A DNA stretch of 64,000 nucleotides from Bradyrhizobium guangzhouense (GCF_004114955.1 NZ_CP030053.1:5394001-5458000), one strand, 5' to 3'. Shown: positions 1 through 8,915, counted from the first letter of the stretch. Notes: generated by a model from the letters alone, not told the origin. Numbers and translations: made by a program.

Positions 1-1184
1 CGGCCCAGGATCAGGGCGTGGACGTCGTGGGTGCCCTCGTAGGTGTTGACAGTCTCGAGGTTATGGACGTGACGCATCACGTGGAATTCGGCCGAGATGC
101 CGTTGCCGCCGTGCATGTCGCGGGCAACCCGGGCGATGTCGAGGGCCTTGCCGCAATTGTTGCGCTTCATGATCGAGATCATCTCGGGCGCGAACTTGCC
201 CTCGTCCATCAGGCGACCGACGCGAAGCGAGCCCTGAAGACCGAGCGCGATCTCGGTTTCCATGTCGGCCAGCTTCTTCTGCACCAGTTGGGTCGCAGCG
301 AGCGGCTTGCCGAACTGCTTGCGATCGAGCGTGTATTGGCGGGCGCGATGCATGCAGTCCTCGGCGGCGCCGAGTGCACCCCAGGAGATGCCGTAGCGGG
401 CGCGGTTGAGGCAGCCGAACGGGCCCTTCAGGCCGGAGACGTTGGGCAGCAGCGCGCTTTCGGGGACCACGACGCCGTCCATCACGACCTCGCCGGTGAT
501 GGAGGCGCGAAGCGAGAGCTTGCTGCCGATCTTCGGCGCGGACAGGCCCTTCATGCCCTTCTCCAGCACGAAGCCGCGGATCTGGTTGTCGTGCTCGGCC
601 GACTTGGCCCAGATCACGAACACGTCGGCGATCGGCGCATTCGAGATCCACATCTTGCTACCGGTGAGGCGGTAGCCGTCCGAGACCTTCTCGGCGCGGG
701 TCTTCATGCCGGCCGGGTCGGATCCGGCGTCGGGCTCGGTCAGGCCGAAGCAGCCGACCCACTCGCCGCTGGCGAGCTTCGGCAGATACTTCTTGCGCTG
801 GTTCTCGTCGCCATAGGCGTAGATCGGATACATCACCAGCGAGGACTGCACCGAGTTCATCGAGCGATAGCCGGAATCGACCCGCTCGATCTCGCGCGCG
901 ACGAGGCCGTAGGCCACGTAGCTCGCATTGGCGCAACCAAACTCCTCCGGCAGCGTGATGCCGATCAGGCCGAGCTCGCCCATCTCGTTGAAGATCTCGC
1001 GATCGGTCTTCTCTTCCAGATAGGCCTTGGTGACGCGCGGCAGCAGCTTGTCCTGGGCGTAGGCGCGCGCGGTGTCGCGCACCATGCGCTCGTCTTCGGT
1101 CAGCTGCTCGTCGAGCAGGAACGGATCGTCCCACTGGAAGGAAGCCGCAGCCGGCTTGTCCTTGGTCTGAGGGCGCACGCTCAT
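1..1184 (-). CDS. gcdH: Glutaryl-CoA dehydrogenase (acyl-CoA dehydrogenase family), 3' end cut by window edge
   Basis: FAD flavoenzyme that oxidises and decarboxylates glutaryl-CoA to crotonyl-CoA in lysine, tryptophan and aromatic-acid breakdown. About 394 residues are visible; only the last few are lost at the window edge. The middle carries the acyl-CoA dehydrogenase signature [12 protein letters not shown], and the C-terminal part the GCDH-type active-site segment [15 protein letters not shown]. Its Glu (codon at 36-38, residue 383) is the expected catalytic base, which separates this enzyme from ordinary short-chain acyl-CoA dehydrogenases. The ATG at 1184 follows AAGGACG. No linked CoA-transferase or regulator is visible in the window. 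Confidence 0.93.
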   Translation of the reverse strand, partial: MSVRPQTKDKPAAASFQWDDPFLLDEQLTEDERMVRDTARAYAQDKLLPRVTKAYLEEKTDREIFNEMGELGLIGITLPEEFGCANASYVAYGLVAREIERVDSGYRSMNSVQSSLVMYPIYAYGDENQRKKYLPKLASGEWVGCFGLTEPDAGSDPAGMKTRAEKVSDGYRLTGSKMWISNAPIADVFVIWAKSAEHDNQIRGFVLEKGMKGLSAPKIGSKLSLRASITGEVVMDGVVVPESALLPNVSGLKGPFGCLNRARYGISWGALGAAEDCMHRARQYTLDRKQFGKPLAATQLVQKKLADMETEIALGLQGSLRVGRLMDEGKFAPEMISIMKRNNCGKALDIARVARDMHGGNGISAEFHVMRHVHNLETVNTYEGTHDVHALILG

Positions 1185-1267
1185 GAAACGTCCTTTCGGG
1201 TCTGGTTCCGTCTGAAAATTGCCCGACAAACTAAAGCGCCGCGGCAACAAGTGCAATTGCGTTGGGT

Positions 1268-2344
1268 CTAGCTTTCGAGCTGCTCGTTGGCGACGATCTC
1301 GATGCCGAAGCCCGAGAGGCCCTTGTAGTCGTGCACAGACGAGGTGAGATGGCGGATCGAGGTGACGCCGAGATCGCGCAGGATCTGCGCGCCAACGCCG
1401 ACCTCGCGCCACTGGCGGTTGCGGTCGGCTTCCGTCGCCGTCTCATCCGGCAGCGGCGACACGGGAACACCGGCCGCACCGTCGCGCAGATAAACCAGCA
1501 CGCCGCGGCCGGACTTCTTGAAGTGCTCGAGCACGGCCGCCATGCGCTTGTGGCCGGTAAAGGTGTCCTTGACGATGTTCGGCTTGTGGAAGCGCGTCAG
1601 CACGTTCTTGCCGTCACCGACGCCGTTATAGACGAAAGCAACGTGGGCGATGGAATCGAACGGCGAACGATAGGCATAGCCCTGTAGCGGCCCGATCGGG
1701 CTTTCGGTCGTGAAGGTCGAGACCCGCTCGATCAGCTTTTCGCGTGCCTGCCGGTAGGCGATCATGTCGGCGATGGTGACGTGCCTCAGCTTGTGCCTGG
1801 CTGCGAACTGAGCGACCTGCTCGCCCTTCATCACACTGCCGTCGTCGTTCATCAGCTCGCTGATGACGCCGACCGGCGGAAGCCCCGAGAGCTTGCAGAG
1901 GTCGACCGCGGCCTCGGTATGGCCGGAGCGCAGCAGCACGCCGCCATCCTTGGCGATCAGCGGGAAGATATGGCCCGGGCGGGCGAAGTCGTTGGCGCCG
2001 GCATTGGGGTTGGACAGCGCGCGGCAGCAGGAGGCGCGCTCCTCGGCCGAGATGCCGGTGCCGCCGTCGGGCTTGTAGTCGATCGAGACCGTGAAGGCGG
2101 TGGTGTGCGCGGAATCGTTGTGGGCGACCATCGGATCGAGCCGCAGCCGGCGCGCATCCTCGGTGGTAATCGGCGCGCAGACGATGCCCGAGGTGTGGCG
2201 GATGATGAAGGCCATCTTTTCCGCCGTGCAGAATGAGGCGGCAACGATCAGATCGCCCTCGCCTTCGCGATCCTCGTCGTCGGTCACGACGACGAGCTCG
2301 CCCCTGGCAAAGGCCTGCAAGACTTCCTGGACGGTATCGGGCAT
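1268..2344 (-). CDS. ribB: 3,4-dihydroxy-2-butanone-4-phosphate synthase with degenerate GTP cyclohydrolase II-like C-terminus (RibBX type)
   Basis: Makes the four-carbon riboflavin precursor from ribulose 5-phosphate. Residues ~1-205 are a full RibB domain: acidic metal-site loop [33 protein letters not shown] and HTEAAVDL. Residues ~206-358 align with RibA ([14 protein letters not shown] at the start, [11 protein letters not shown] in the middle, a DLGV...[10 protein letters not shown] tail). The zinc-binding cysteine cluster of GTP cyclohydrolase II is missing: the usual HSECLTGD region reads [12 protein letters not shown], so this half should lack cyclohydrolase activity. Such RibB plus RibA-like fusions are known in Proteobacteria. 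No FMN riboswitch consensus was seen upstream. Confidence 0.93.
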   Translation of the reverse strand: MPDTVQEVLQAFARGELVVVTDDEDREGEGDLIVAASFCTAEKMAFIIRHTSGIVCAPITTEDARRLRLDPMVAHNDSAHTTAFTVSIDYKPDGGTGISAEERASCCRALSNPNAGANDFARPGHIFPLIAKDGGVLLRSGHTEAAVDLCKLSGLPPVGVISELMNDDGSVMKGEQVAQFAARHKLRHVTIADMIAYRQAREKLIERVSTFTTESPIGPLQGYAYRSPFDSIAHVAFVYNGVGDGKNVLTRFHKPNIVKDTFTGHKRMAAVLEHFKKSGRGVLVYLRDGAAGVPVSPLPDETATEADRNRQWREVGVGAQILRDLGVTSIRHLTSSVHDYKGLSGFGIEIVANEQLES

Positions 2345-2546
2345 GTCCCAATCTCTATTGGTTACGGGCCGGCGGCTTCACGGGACGCCTTAGCCGGGAT
2401 CGCCTTAGCCGGACTTGGACCCCAGCGCTAGTGTCCTGGATGCAACCGCACATGCTTGGCGCCGTCCCCGGCCCGGCTTTCAGGCTTGCACCGGAGATAC
2501 CAGCGATATAGGCCCGCGCCGGCCGGACGGAAGACGGCCCCCACGA

Positions 2547-4277
2547 TCAGGGCAGCACCTCGCGCCGCTCACCCAGCCGAGCATCGAGCTCGGCGCGCTT
2601 GTCGGCCAGCAGGCCGGCTTGCGCCGCCTCGATCACCGTCAACAATTCATGAGCGTCGCTGAGCCGGGTCACGGTCACGTAGCTGGCGCCGGCCGCATAG
2701 AGCTCGCCGACGTCGGAGAGGAGATCGGCCGTGGCGATGATCGAGGCATTCGGATTGAGGGAGCGAACATGACGGACCAGCTTCTCGTTGCTGGCGCCCT
2801 TCAACAGCGCGTCCGGCACGCTGAGGATGATCATCTCGGACTTGCCGATCCCGGCATGGAGCAGCGTATCGACATTGCTGATGTCGCCATAGATGACGTG
2901 CAGGCCGCGCGAAAGCAGGGTCTGGTACACATTGGGGTTGAAGTCGACCACCGTGATCTGCTCCAGCAGCACCGGGGCCTGCCGCTCGATCTCGGCCAGC
3001 AGCGCGCTCGCCGCACGGAAAAAGCCGAGGATGACGATGCGGCGCGCCTCGCCGTGGCCGCCCTCGTGCCCCTCTTCGGCATGGCCGTTGCCGTGGTCGA
3101 GATCGCGCAGGCCGATCCGCTTGAGCGGGCCGATCGCCCAGCGGGTGATCTCGTCGCTGCGCGTCATGACGAAGGTCGAAAGCACGGCGAGCACCACGAA
3201 GGCGAAGGAAGCCGCATTCGCCGTTTCGGCTGCGATGTGATTGTCGGTGACACCGGTCTGGATCACCACCAGCGAGAACTCGGAGATCTGCGCCAGATTG
3301 ATCGCCGGCAGCAGGCTCGCACGCAGGCCCTGCTTCATCAGATAGAGCGGCGTGAAGGTGGTGACGAGACGGCTCACCACCGTGAAGGCTGCGATCATCA
3401 GTGCCAGCCCGATCACGGAAAGGCCGGGCACCGGAATGGTCATGCCCAGCGCGACGAAGAACAGCGTGATGAAGAAGTCGCGCAGCGTCGTGACCTTGGC
3501 GGTGACGTCGAGCGCATAGGGAAAGGTCGACAGCGAGACGCCGGCGATCAAGGCCCCCATCTCGCGCGACAGCGAAAGCTGCTCGGCGGTCTCGGCAACG
3601 AGGAAGCACCAGGCGAGCGCCCCGAGCAGGATCAGCTCGGGGCGGCGGGCGATCTGGTGAAACAGCCGCGGCAGCACGTAGCGACTGACCAGCAGCGCGG
3701 CGGCAACCAGCACTGCGACGCGGCCGATCGACAGCAGGATCACGCTGACCTGCAGATTGGCAAGGCTCGGCTGCACCGCCAGGAACAGGATGGCAAAAAT
3801 GTCCTGGAGCACCAGCACGCCGAGCGTGATGCGGCCGGGCAAGGTGTCGAGCTCGCGCTTCTCGTAGAGCACCTTGACGATGATGACGGTCGAGGACAGC
3901 GCGCAGGCAATGCAGAGATAGAGCGCATCGAAATGGCCGCCGCCGAGCGAAAGCCCAATGCCCGTGAAGAACAGGATGCCGAGCAGGCAGCCGCCGAGGA
4001 GCTGGCCGCCGGCCGCGAACAGGATCACCTTGCCGGCCCGCACGATCTTCTTGAGGTCGATCTCGAGCCCGATCATGAACAGCATGAAGATCAGGCCGAG
4101 CTCGGAGATGACGCTGATCGATTCCTGCGACTTGACCCAGCCGGCACCGAATGGACCTATGCAGAAGCCGGCGATAAGGTAGGCCAGGATCAGCGGCTGC
4201 CGGGAGAAATGAGCGGCGAGGCCCAGCATCCAGGCGAACAGAATACAGAGAGTGATGTCGCGAATGAGCTCGTGCAT
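2547..4277 (-). CDS. Kef/YbaL-type monovalent cation:proton antiporter (CPA2) with C-terminal TrkA-N domain
   Basis: Inner-membrane K+ or Na+/H+ antiporter of the CPA2 family, 576 residues. An N-terminal hydrophobic domain (~residues 1-380, about 12 segments) contains the family core GLIFMLFMIGLEIDL. A cytosolic TrkA-N/RCK-type domain (~410-540) follows a His/Glu-rich linker (HGNGHAEEGHEGGHGE) that might bind metal. The Rossmann start reads VILGFFRAAS instead of a GxGxxG loop, so nucleotide control may be altered. The start chosen is ATG 4277 (MHELIRD), immediately before the first hydrophobic segment; an upstream extension to 4328 is possible but adds no recognisable residues. It is divergent from the DUF3124 gene. 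Confidence 0.88.
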   Translation of the reverse strand: MHELIRDITLCILFAWMLGLAAHFSRQPLILAYLIAGFCIGPFGAGWVKSQESISVISELGLIFMLFMIGLEIDLKKIVRAGKVILFAAGGQLLGGCLLGILFFTGIGLSLGGGHFDALYLCIACALSSTVIIVKVLYEKRELDTLPGRITLGVLVLQDIFAILFLAVQPSLANLQVSVILLSIGRVAVLVAAALLVSRYVLPRLFHQIARRPELILLGALAWCFLVAETAEQLSLSREMGALIAGVSLSTFPYALDVTAKVTTLRDFFITLFFVALGMTIPVPGLSVIGLALMIAAFTVVSRLVTTFTPLYLMKQGLRASLLPAINLAQISEFSLVVIQTGVTDNHIAAETANAASFAFVVLAVLSTFVMTRSDEITRWAIGPLKRIGLRDLDHGNGHAEEGHEGGHGEARRIVILGFFRAASALLAEIERQAPVLLEQITVVDFNPNVYQTLLSRGLHVIYGDISNVDTLLHAGIGKSEMIILSVPDALLKGASNEKLVRHVRSLNPNASIIATADLLSDVGELYAAGASYVTVTRLSDAHELLTVIEAAQAGLLADKRAELDARLGERREVLP

Positions 4278-4344
4278 GCCAGACCGGTTCGTTTTGCCGC
4301 ACCCTAGAGACCGCGTGCAGCGCGGCAAACGAGCAATTCGTCAC

Positions 4345-4872
4345 ATGCGGGCGGCCCTCGCCGCTGCAATGCTGCTATGCCCCCTCGCCTTCGCCGGCCC
4401 AGCGGCCGCACAGCCCAAGGTGAACCTCGAACAGACCTTCGCCGATTCGCTTCAAGCGATGCCGAAGGAGGAACTCGCCGTGACCGGCGGCTTCTACGTG
4501 CCGGCCTATTCGAGCGTGGCGATGAGCCAGGGCAAGCTGCGGGTCGATTTCTCGGTGACCTTGAGCGTCCACAACGCCTCGGAGACGCAAGCCCTGGTGG
4601 TGAGGCGCATCGCCTATTTCGACACCGCGGGCAAGCAGGTCGAGAGCTATCTGAAGGCGCCGGTCGCCGTGAAGCCGCTCGCCACCATCTCGATCGTCAT
4701 TCCGACCGACGACGTGCGCGGCGGGACCGGGGCCAATTTCATCGTGGACTGGGCCGCCACGGGCGAGATCGCCGAGCCCGTCGTCGAGGCCCTGATGGTT
4801 GGCGGCGTCGCCAATGCGCATTACGCTTTCATCAGCCAGGGCCGTCCGACCAGGACGGTGGGTAAAAAATAG
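4345..4872 (+). CDS. Secreted DUF3124 domain protein
   Basis: 175 residues with a clear Sec signal peptide (MRAALAAAMLLCPLAFAG..AAAQ, cleavage expected near residue 23), then a compact beta-rich DUF3124 domain (YVPAYSSVAMSQGKLRVDFS, followed by LSVHNASETQALVV). Function of DUF3124 is not established; it resembles periplasmic beta-sandwich proteins. ATG 4345 is chosen because it opens the signal peptide; a longer reading from 4252 would overlap the divergent antiporter and put a charged tail before it. The intergenic space to the antiporter start is only 67 bp, so the two promoters must be close or overlapping. Confidence 0.82.
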   Translation: MRAALAAAMLLCPLAFAGPAAAQPKVNLEQTFADSLQAMPKEELAVTGGFYVPAYSSVAMSQGKLRVDFSVTLSVHNASETQALVVRRIAYFDTAGKQVESYLKAPVAVKPLATISIVIPTDDVRGGTGANFIVDWAATGEIAEPVVEALMVGGVANAHYAFISQGRPTRTVGKK

Positions 4873-4991
4873 CCGCGCCGTCACGGCCGCAGATCGAAAC
4901 CGCGAAAACAACCCCATGCACAGTAGCCGCGCCGGTCAAATCAACGCCTTGTTCCCACGCCCGACGGGAGATGCGGATTTTACGAATTTTG

Positions 4992-5009
4992 TTTGACCCG
5001 TCGGGCAAA
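4992..5009. repeat. Quasi-palindromic intergenic motif TTTGACCCGTCGGGCAAA
   Basis: An 18-bp near-perfect palindrome in the 239-bp gap between the DUF3124 gene and the aminotransferase gene. It may be part of a dispersed Bradyrhizobium intergenic repeat or a regulator site for the downstream aminotransferase gene, which starts about 100 bp later. No other signal in this gap could be recognised. Confidence 0.3.
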
Positions 5010-5111
5010 ACACTGGCATGATGGCATCATCAAGATCGCGGCGCCCGGTCGGCACCAAGCCGGCCGCCCAATAAGAACAACGCTCAAATAAAAACAACGA
5101 GGAACGCTCCC

Positions 5112-6344
5112 ATGACGTCCAGCTTCGATTTCGCGCCCCTGTTTCCCGCAGGGCTGCCGGCCCCTTCTGCGCGCTGGACGGGCCTTGCCAAATACAGCTT
5201 CGTCGGCGGCAACAACGATTCCGAGCAGCTGCCGCTCGACGAACTGATCGAGGCCGCCAAGCAGGCCCTGCAACGCGAGGGCCGCTCGCTTGCCACCTAC
5301 GGACTGGCGCACGGCCCCCAGGGTTACATCCCCTTGCGCGAATTCCTGGTGACGAAGCTGAAGCGCGATGCCGGCATCGTCTGCACGGCCGACGACCTCA
5401 TGATCGTCTCCGGCTCGCTGCAGGCGCTCGACCTCGTCAACAGCACGCTGCTGACGCGCAGCGACACCGTGATCGTCGAGCAGGAGACGTATCAGGGAGC
5501 GCTGCAGCGGCTGACGCGGCTCGGCGTCAACACGGTCGGCATTCCCCTCGACGACGACGGCATGCGGATGGACGCGCTGGCCTCGACGCTGGCCGACCTG
5601 AAGAGCCGCGGCATCCGGCCGAAATACATCTACACCATCCCGACCGTGCAGAACCCGACCGGCAGCATCATGCCGGAGAGCCGCCGCGCCGAGCTGCTGC
5701 GCCTGGCGGCCGAATATGGCGTGCCCGTCTTCGAGGACGATTGCTATGCCGACCTGGTCTGGTCCGGAGAGCGCCCGCCGGCGCTCTCCGCGATGAGCCA
5801 GAACGGCGGCGTGATCCATGTCGGCTCGTTCTCGAAATCGATCGCGCCGGCGCTGCGCGTCGGCTTCATCGTGGCGCCCTGGGATGTGATGTCGCGGATG
5901 CTGGCGCTGAAGACCGATGCCGGCTCCGGCGCGCTGGAGCAGATGGTGCTCGCCACCTATTGCAAGCCGCATTTCGCAAGCCACGTGCCTGTTCTGTCCA
6001 AGGCGCTGCGCACCAAGCTCGATACGCTGATGGAAGCCCTCAACGAGCAGTTCGGGACCGCGGCCGAATTCGGGGAGCCCAAGGGCGGCATCTTCCTGTG
6101 GGTGAAGCTGCCCGACCAGGTCGACACGCTCAAGCTCTATCAGGCGGCGCTTGCCGCCGGTGTCGCCATCAATCCCGGGCCGGAATGGTCGACCAACAAG
6201 CCGTATGCGGGCTCGCGCCTGCGGCTGTGCTTTGCAAGCCCGTCGCATCAGCAGATCCGCGACGGCATCGCCGTGCTGGCCGAAATCTGCCGCAAGGAGT
6301 TCGGCGTGCCGGCCCGCAGCGCCAATGTGGAGAAGCGGGCCTGA
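5112..6344 (+). CDS. PLP-dependent aminotransferase, class I/II fold (2-aminoadipate transaminase/LysN-like)
   Basis: 410 residues. A fold-type I aminotransferase resembling the catalytic half of MocR-type proteins and LysN-like 2-aminoadipate transaminases, but with no N-terminal helix-turn-helix. Visible motifs: VSGSLQALDLV (cofactor phosphate region), the substrate-lid motif QNPTGS, EDDCYADL with the Asp that contacts the pyridine nitrogen, and SFSKSIAPALRVGF with the Schiff-base lysine K242. The C-terminal RLCFASPS provides the carboxylate-binding Arg. The substrate cannot be fixed from sequence; branched-chain or aromatic 2-oxo acids are possible. Start ATG 5112 lies after GAGGAACG. The neighbouring small Xre regulator is convergent. 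Confidence 0.88.
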   Translation: MTSSFDFAPLFPAGLPAPSARWTGLAKYSFVGGNNDSEQLPLDELIEAAKQALQREGRSLATYGLAHGPQGYIPLREFLVTKLKRDAGIVCTADDLMIVSGSLQALDLVNSTLLTRSDTVIVEQETYQGALQRLTRLGVNTVGIPLDDDGMRMDALASTLADLKSRGIRPKYIYTIPTVQNPTGSIMPESRRAELLRLAAEYGVPVFEDDCYADLVWSGERPPALSAMSQNGGVIHVGSFSKSIAPALRVGFIVAPWDVMSRMLALKTDAGSGALEQMVLATYCKPHFASHVPVLSKALRTKLDTLMEALNEQFGTAAEFGEPKGGIFLWVKLPDQVDTLKLYQAALAAGVAINPGPEWSTNKPYAGSRLRLCFASPSHQQIRDGIAVLAEICRKEFGVPARSANVEKRA

Positions 6345-6351
6345 AGTCGGA

Positions 6352-6657
6352 TTAGGCCGCCTGCGGCTGGCTGCCGTGGATGGCCGAGGCAAGCCGCAGC
6401 AACAGGACGATCGAGACGTTGCCCTTGCCGGCCTCGATCTGGGCGATGTAGCGCTCCGAAATGCCGGAGCGTCGGGCCAGCTCCCGGCGCGACAGCTCGC
6501 AGCGGGCGCGCGACGATTTCAGGCGCTCGCCCAGCTCGGCCAGAAACGCGGTCTCGGAATTAGGCGGCACGGCACAGCTTCCCGGCAGCACCTCGCCCGC
6601 GAAATCCATCACTTGATTCAGCATCGCTCTCACCACGTTCGCCTTCGGGAGCGTCAT
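6352..6657 (-). CDS. Short Xre-family transcriptional regulator (BoxR/BzdR-like HTH only)
   Basis: 101 residues from ATG 6657, or 90 from ATG 6624, which has the better ribosome site (GTGAGAG). The C-terminal ~60 residues form an Xre helix-turn-helix (LSRRELARRSGISERYIAQI, then EAGKGNVSIVLLLRLASAI). This closely resembles the N-terminal HTH of BoxR/BzdR, regulators of benzoyl-CoA degradation that continue into a shikimate-kinase-like domain. Here the protein stops just after the HTH, so the ligand domain is absent; it may be a stand-alone repressor or a remnant. It ends 7 bp from the convergent aminotransferase stop. Confidence 0.75.
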   Translation of the reverse strand: MTLPKANVVRAMLNQVMDFAGEVLPGSCAVPPNSETAFLAELGERLKSSRARCELSRRELARRSGISERYIAQIEAGKGNVSIVLLLRLASAIHGSQPQAA

Positions 6658-6781
6658 CTTACCCCGCAAGCGCATGGCCTCATTGACGCGGATCAAATTC
6701 GCGCGCGGCGGATGGCTCCCGTGGACGGCCGCAACGGGGATGCTACACTTTGGAACTCTTCCAGGCGGGGCCTTTCCGGAC

Positions 6782-7246
6782 ATGATGCGATATTTGAGCC
6801 GCTGGACCATTGCGGCGGTGCTTTGGATTGCGTTCACATCGCTTGCGGATGCCGAAACGCTCGCGGCGACGGTCGAGCAGTGGGGCCTGCTCGGGTCATG
6901 GGCGGTCGACTGCACGGTCGGCCCCGACCGCGACAAGGGCGCGCTGCTCACTTACGAAATTCGCGGGGATGGCCGCGTGATGTACCGCCGCGATTTCGGC
7001 GACGCCAAGGACGACAACGAGGTCGTGTCCGCCACCGTCAATGCCGAAGGCCTGCTCAACCTGATGGTCTACTTCCCCGCGCTGCATCAGACGCGCGAAT
7101 CCGGATTGATGCTCGCGAAGGACGGCAGCCTGCGCGCGATCTACAATCACAATGAGCGAGGCGAATACACGATCAGGGACGGCAAATTCGTCAAATCAGG
7201 CGCGCCGACGCTTCCGCTGCAACGCTGCCACCAACGATCATCCTGA
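6782..7246 (+). CDS. Secreted hypothetical protein
   Basis: 154 residues (153 if the second, adjacent ATG at 6785 is used). N-terminal signal peptide MMRYLSRWTIAAVLWIAFTSLADA, then a small soluble domain with alternating beta-like stretches (GALLTYEIRGDGRVMYRRDF, LLNLMVYFPALHQTRESGL) and a C-terminal YTIRDGKFVKSGAPTLPLQRC. Two Cys (in SWAVDCTVG and near the C-terminus, LQRCH) could form a disulfide in the periplasm. No family was recognised. Reading from 6674 would add a non-hydrophobic N-terminus overlapping the divergent Xre gene, so ATG 6782 is preferred. Confidence 0.7.
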   Translation: MMRYLSRWTIAAVLWIAFTSLADAETLAATVEQWGLLGSWAVDCTVGPDRDKGALLTYEIRGDGRVMYRRDFGDAKDDNEVVSATVNAEGLLNLMVYFPALHQTRESGLMLAKDGSLRAIYNHNERGEYTIRDGKFVKSGAPTLPLQRCHQRSS

Positions 7247-7285
7247 TGCTGAACATCCATTCAGAATTCTCTTCCCTTTCCCTCG

Positions 7286-7310
7286 GGAACGTTCACGCGA
7301 ATGCGCGGTT
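7286..7310 (+). promoter_or_regulatory. EcfG-type general stress promoter
   Basis: GGAAC at 7286-7290 and GGTT at 7307-7310 with a 16-bp spacer, matching the alphaproteobacterial EcfG consensus GGAAC-N16/17-CGTT in all but one -10 base. It sits 31 bp before the ATG at 7341 and points at it. Confidence 0.65.
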
Positions 7311-7340
7311 TAAATTTGCATTCGATTGGAGGAGGACATC

Positions 7341-7559
7341 ATGAAGAAGCTTGGTTATGTCGTTGCCGCTCTGGGTGCGCTCGCGGTTGCGGCGCCGACG
7401 CTGGCTAGTGCCGAGACCGTCATCGTCAAGCACGGTCATCACGGCCCGTACGGCGCCCGCGCCGAATTCCGCGAGCATCGCGACAATGGCTGGCATCGCG
7501 GCTGGCGCCATCACGACCGCGTCGTGGTGATCAAGCGTGGTCATCGCCACTGGGACTAA
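7341..7559 (+). CDS. Small secreted His/Arg-rich protein
   Basis: 72 residues: a signal peptide (MKKLGYVVAALGALAVAAPTLASA, cleavage near residue 24), then a mature part of ~48 residues loaded with His, Arg and Trp (KHGHHGPYGARAEF, WHRGWRHHDR, KRGHRHWD). The composition suggests metal or polyanion binding at the cell envelope, but this is inference. ATG 7341 follows GGAGGAGGAC and is preceded by an EcfG-type promoter; a strong terminator follows the stop. It therefore looks like a single-gene general-stress transcript. Similar short proteins are common in Bradyrhizobium and unassigned. Confidence 0.8.
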   Translation: MKKLGYVVAALGALAVAAPTLASAETVIVKHGHHGPYGARAEFREHRDNGWHRGWRHHDRVVVIKRGHRHWD

Positions 7560-7577
7560 CGCGCAACGCAAATGGAG

Positions 7578-7604
7578 ATGGCCCCTGATGGGGCCATTTT
7601 CTTT
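7578..7604 (+). terminator. Rho-independent terminator
   Basis: Perfect 8-bp stem ATGGCCCC/GGGGCCAT with loop TGAT, followed by TTTTCTTT, 18 bp after the stop codon of the His-rich peptide gene. Confidence 0.88.
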
Positions 7605-7743
7605 GCGCTCAAATCGACTGACGACGAGGCATCTACTCATCATCCGCTACGTGTGCTCTGCCTCCAATAGCGGCCGAACAGCGGACATCGATCTACTGCG
7701 GCCATGGGCCACAAACGGACTCATAAAGCGCAACGTCCTGGGC

Positions 7744-8712
7744 TCACTCGATCACCTCGTCGGCGCGGGCGAGCAGAGCCGGAGGGACCGTGAGACCCAG
7801 GGCGCTCGCCGTCTTGAGATTGATGATCAGCTCAAATTTGACGGGTTGTTGGACCGGAAGATCACCCGGCTCCGCGCCTTTTAGGATTCTATCGACATAG
7901 GTTGCTGCACGTCGGTAGAGGTCGGGCCAGTCGGAGCTGTAGCGGATCAATCCATTTCCGAGCGCCTGCACGTTTGCATAGAGGTCCGGTAGGCGGTACT
8001 TGCCGGCGAGGCCAGTGATACGCTCGTGGTTGGCCGAAAGCATGATGTCCGGCAGAGCGATCATGGCGCCTCTCGGCCTTTTTGCAAAGGCGTCAACCTC
8101 TGCTTCGATTTCCGCGGCGCTTTTCACGTGCGCGATGGTCAACTGTATTTCGAGCAATGGCGCCGCGTCTTGCATCGTTTTTACGTGTGTCCGCCAAGTT
8201 GGGTTTGGGCCGGCGAGGACCAGAACGTTCGTCGTGCGCGGCGCAATTTCCTTGAGCAGTTCTAGCCATTTTCCGGCGATCGAGAATTCATATGCGGCAA
8301 AGCCGGTTATGTTTGCTCCAGGATGTGGGAGACTTTGCACAAGGCCCTCCTGAACGGGGTCGGCAACGTGCACGAAAACAATCGGAATTCTCTCAGTTAG
8401 ATCGCGCAAGACAGTTGTCGCCTGCGTACCACCACTGACAATCACTTCAGGATTGAGATCAACCAGACTGGCAGCGTCGGCTCTCAGTTTGTCAGGGTCT
8501 GGTCTGGCCCAGCGAAAATCAGACTGGATATTCTTGCCTTCGATCCAGCCGAGGGCACTGAGGCCCTCTCGAAGCGCACGTGCGTAGGCTTCTTGGACGG
8601 GACTAGTCACTACGAAGGCTCCAATCCGCCGCGTACGCTGTTGAGCCTCCGTACAAACCGGCGTCATAGCTGCCAAGCCACCTAGACCTAGGATGAATTC
8701 GCGTCGCTGCAC
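7744..8712 (-). CDS. Orphan ABC-transporter substrate-binding protein (ABC_sub_bind/DUF534 family)
   Basis: 322 residues. The N-terminus MQRREFILGLGGLAAM resembles a twin-arginine or Sec export signal; the rest is the ABC_sub_bind family (RIGAFVVTSP, NPEVIVSGGTQATTVLRDLT, IPIVFVHVADPVQEGLV, LPDLYANVQALGNG). Members occur in large numbers in Bradyrhizobium, often without permease or ATPase neighbours, as here. The ligand is unknown. The base composition is less G/C-extreme than the flanking genes, and the neighbours (Imm35-like gene, dispersed repeats) suggest an accessory segment. Confidence 0.88.
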   Translation of the reverse strand: MQRREFILGLGGLAAMTPVCTEAQQRTRRIGAFVVTSPVQEAYARALREGLSALGWIEGKNIQSDFRWARPDPDKLRADAASLVDLNPEVIVSGGTQATTVLRDLTERIPIVFVHVADPVQEGLVQSLPHPGANITGFAAYEFSIAGKWLELLKEIAPRTTNVLVLAGPNPTWRTHVKTMQDAAPLLEIQLTIAHVKSAAEIEAEVDAFAKRPRGAMIALPDIMLSANHERITGLAGKYRLPDLYANVQALGNGLIRYSSDWPDLYRRAATYVDRILKGAEPGDLPVQQPVKFELIINLKTASALGLTVPPALLARADEVIE

Positions 8713-8810
8713 AACTACTCCTCCAGAGCCAACCTTTACACGCTATCATGTTGCTGAGCGCGGATGCACAGTCTGTCGCAGCAAATTAGCCGCTCGAAGT
8801 TCGGCAATGG

Positions 8811-8915
8811 GTCAAAGGCTGCCCTCGGCAGCCAACATGCCCTTGGTCGGATCCTCTCTCGGAAGCCGACATCGCCGCGCTCTGGGCTGAGGTCAGCCAC
8901 GGGGCCAAAAGCTGA
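8811..8915. repeat. Degenerate dispersed intergenic repeat, copy A
   Basis: Weakly matches the two clearer copies at 9701-9790 and 10400-10494: a GTCAAAGGCTGCCCTCGGC start, AAGCCGACATCGCCGCGCT in the middle and a CAGCCACGGGGCCAAAAGC end. It fills most of the 255-bp gap between the substrate-binding protein and the Imm35-like gene. Confidence 0.4.

Noticed and set aside
2345..2546. FMN riboswitch ahead of ribB
   Set aside because: No RFN-element consensus (such as the conserved AGGG...GGTG core and paired loops) could be found on the minus strand here.
2415..4307. 630-codon open frame on the plus strand opposite the Kef-type antiporter
   Set aside because: The translation is rich in D, R, Q, H and lacks any family motif; the minus frame encodes a textbook CPA2 protein.
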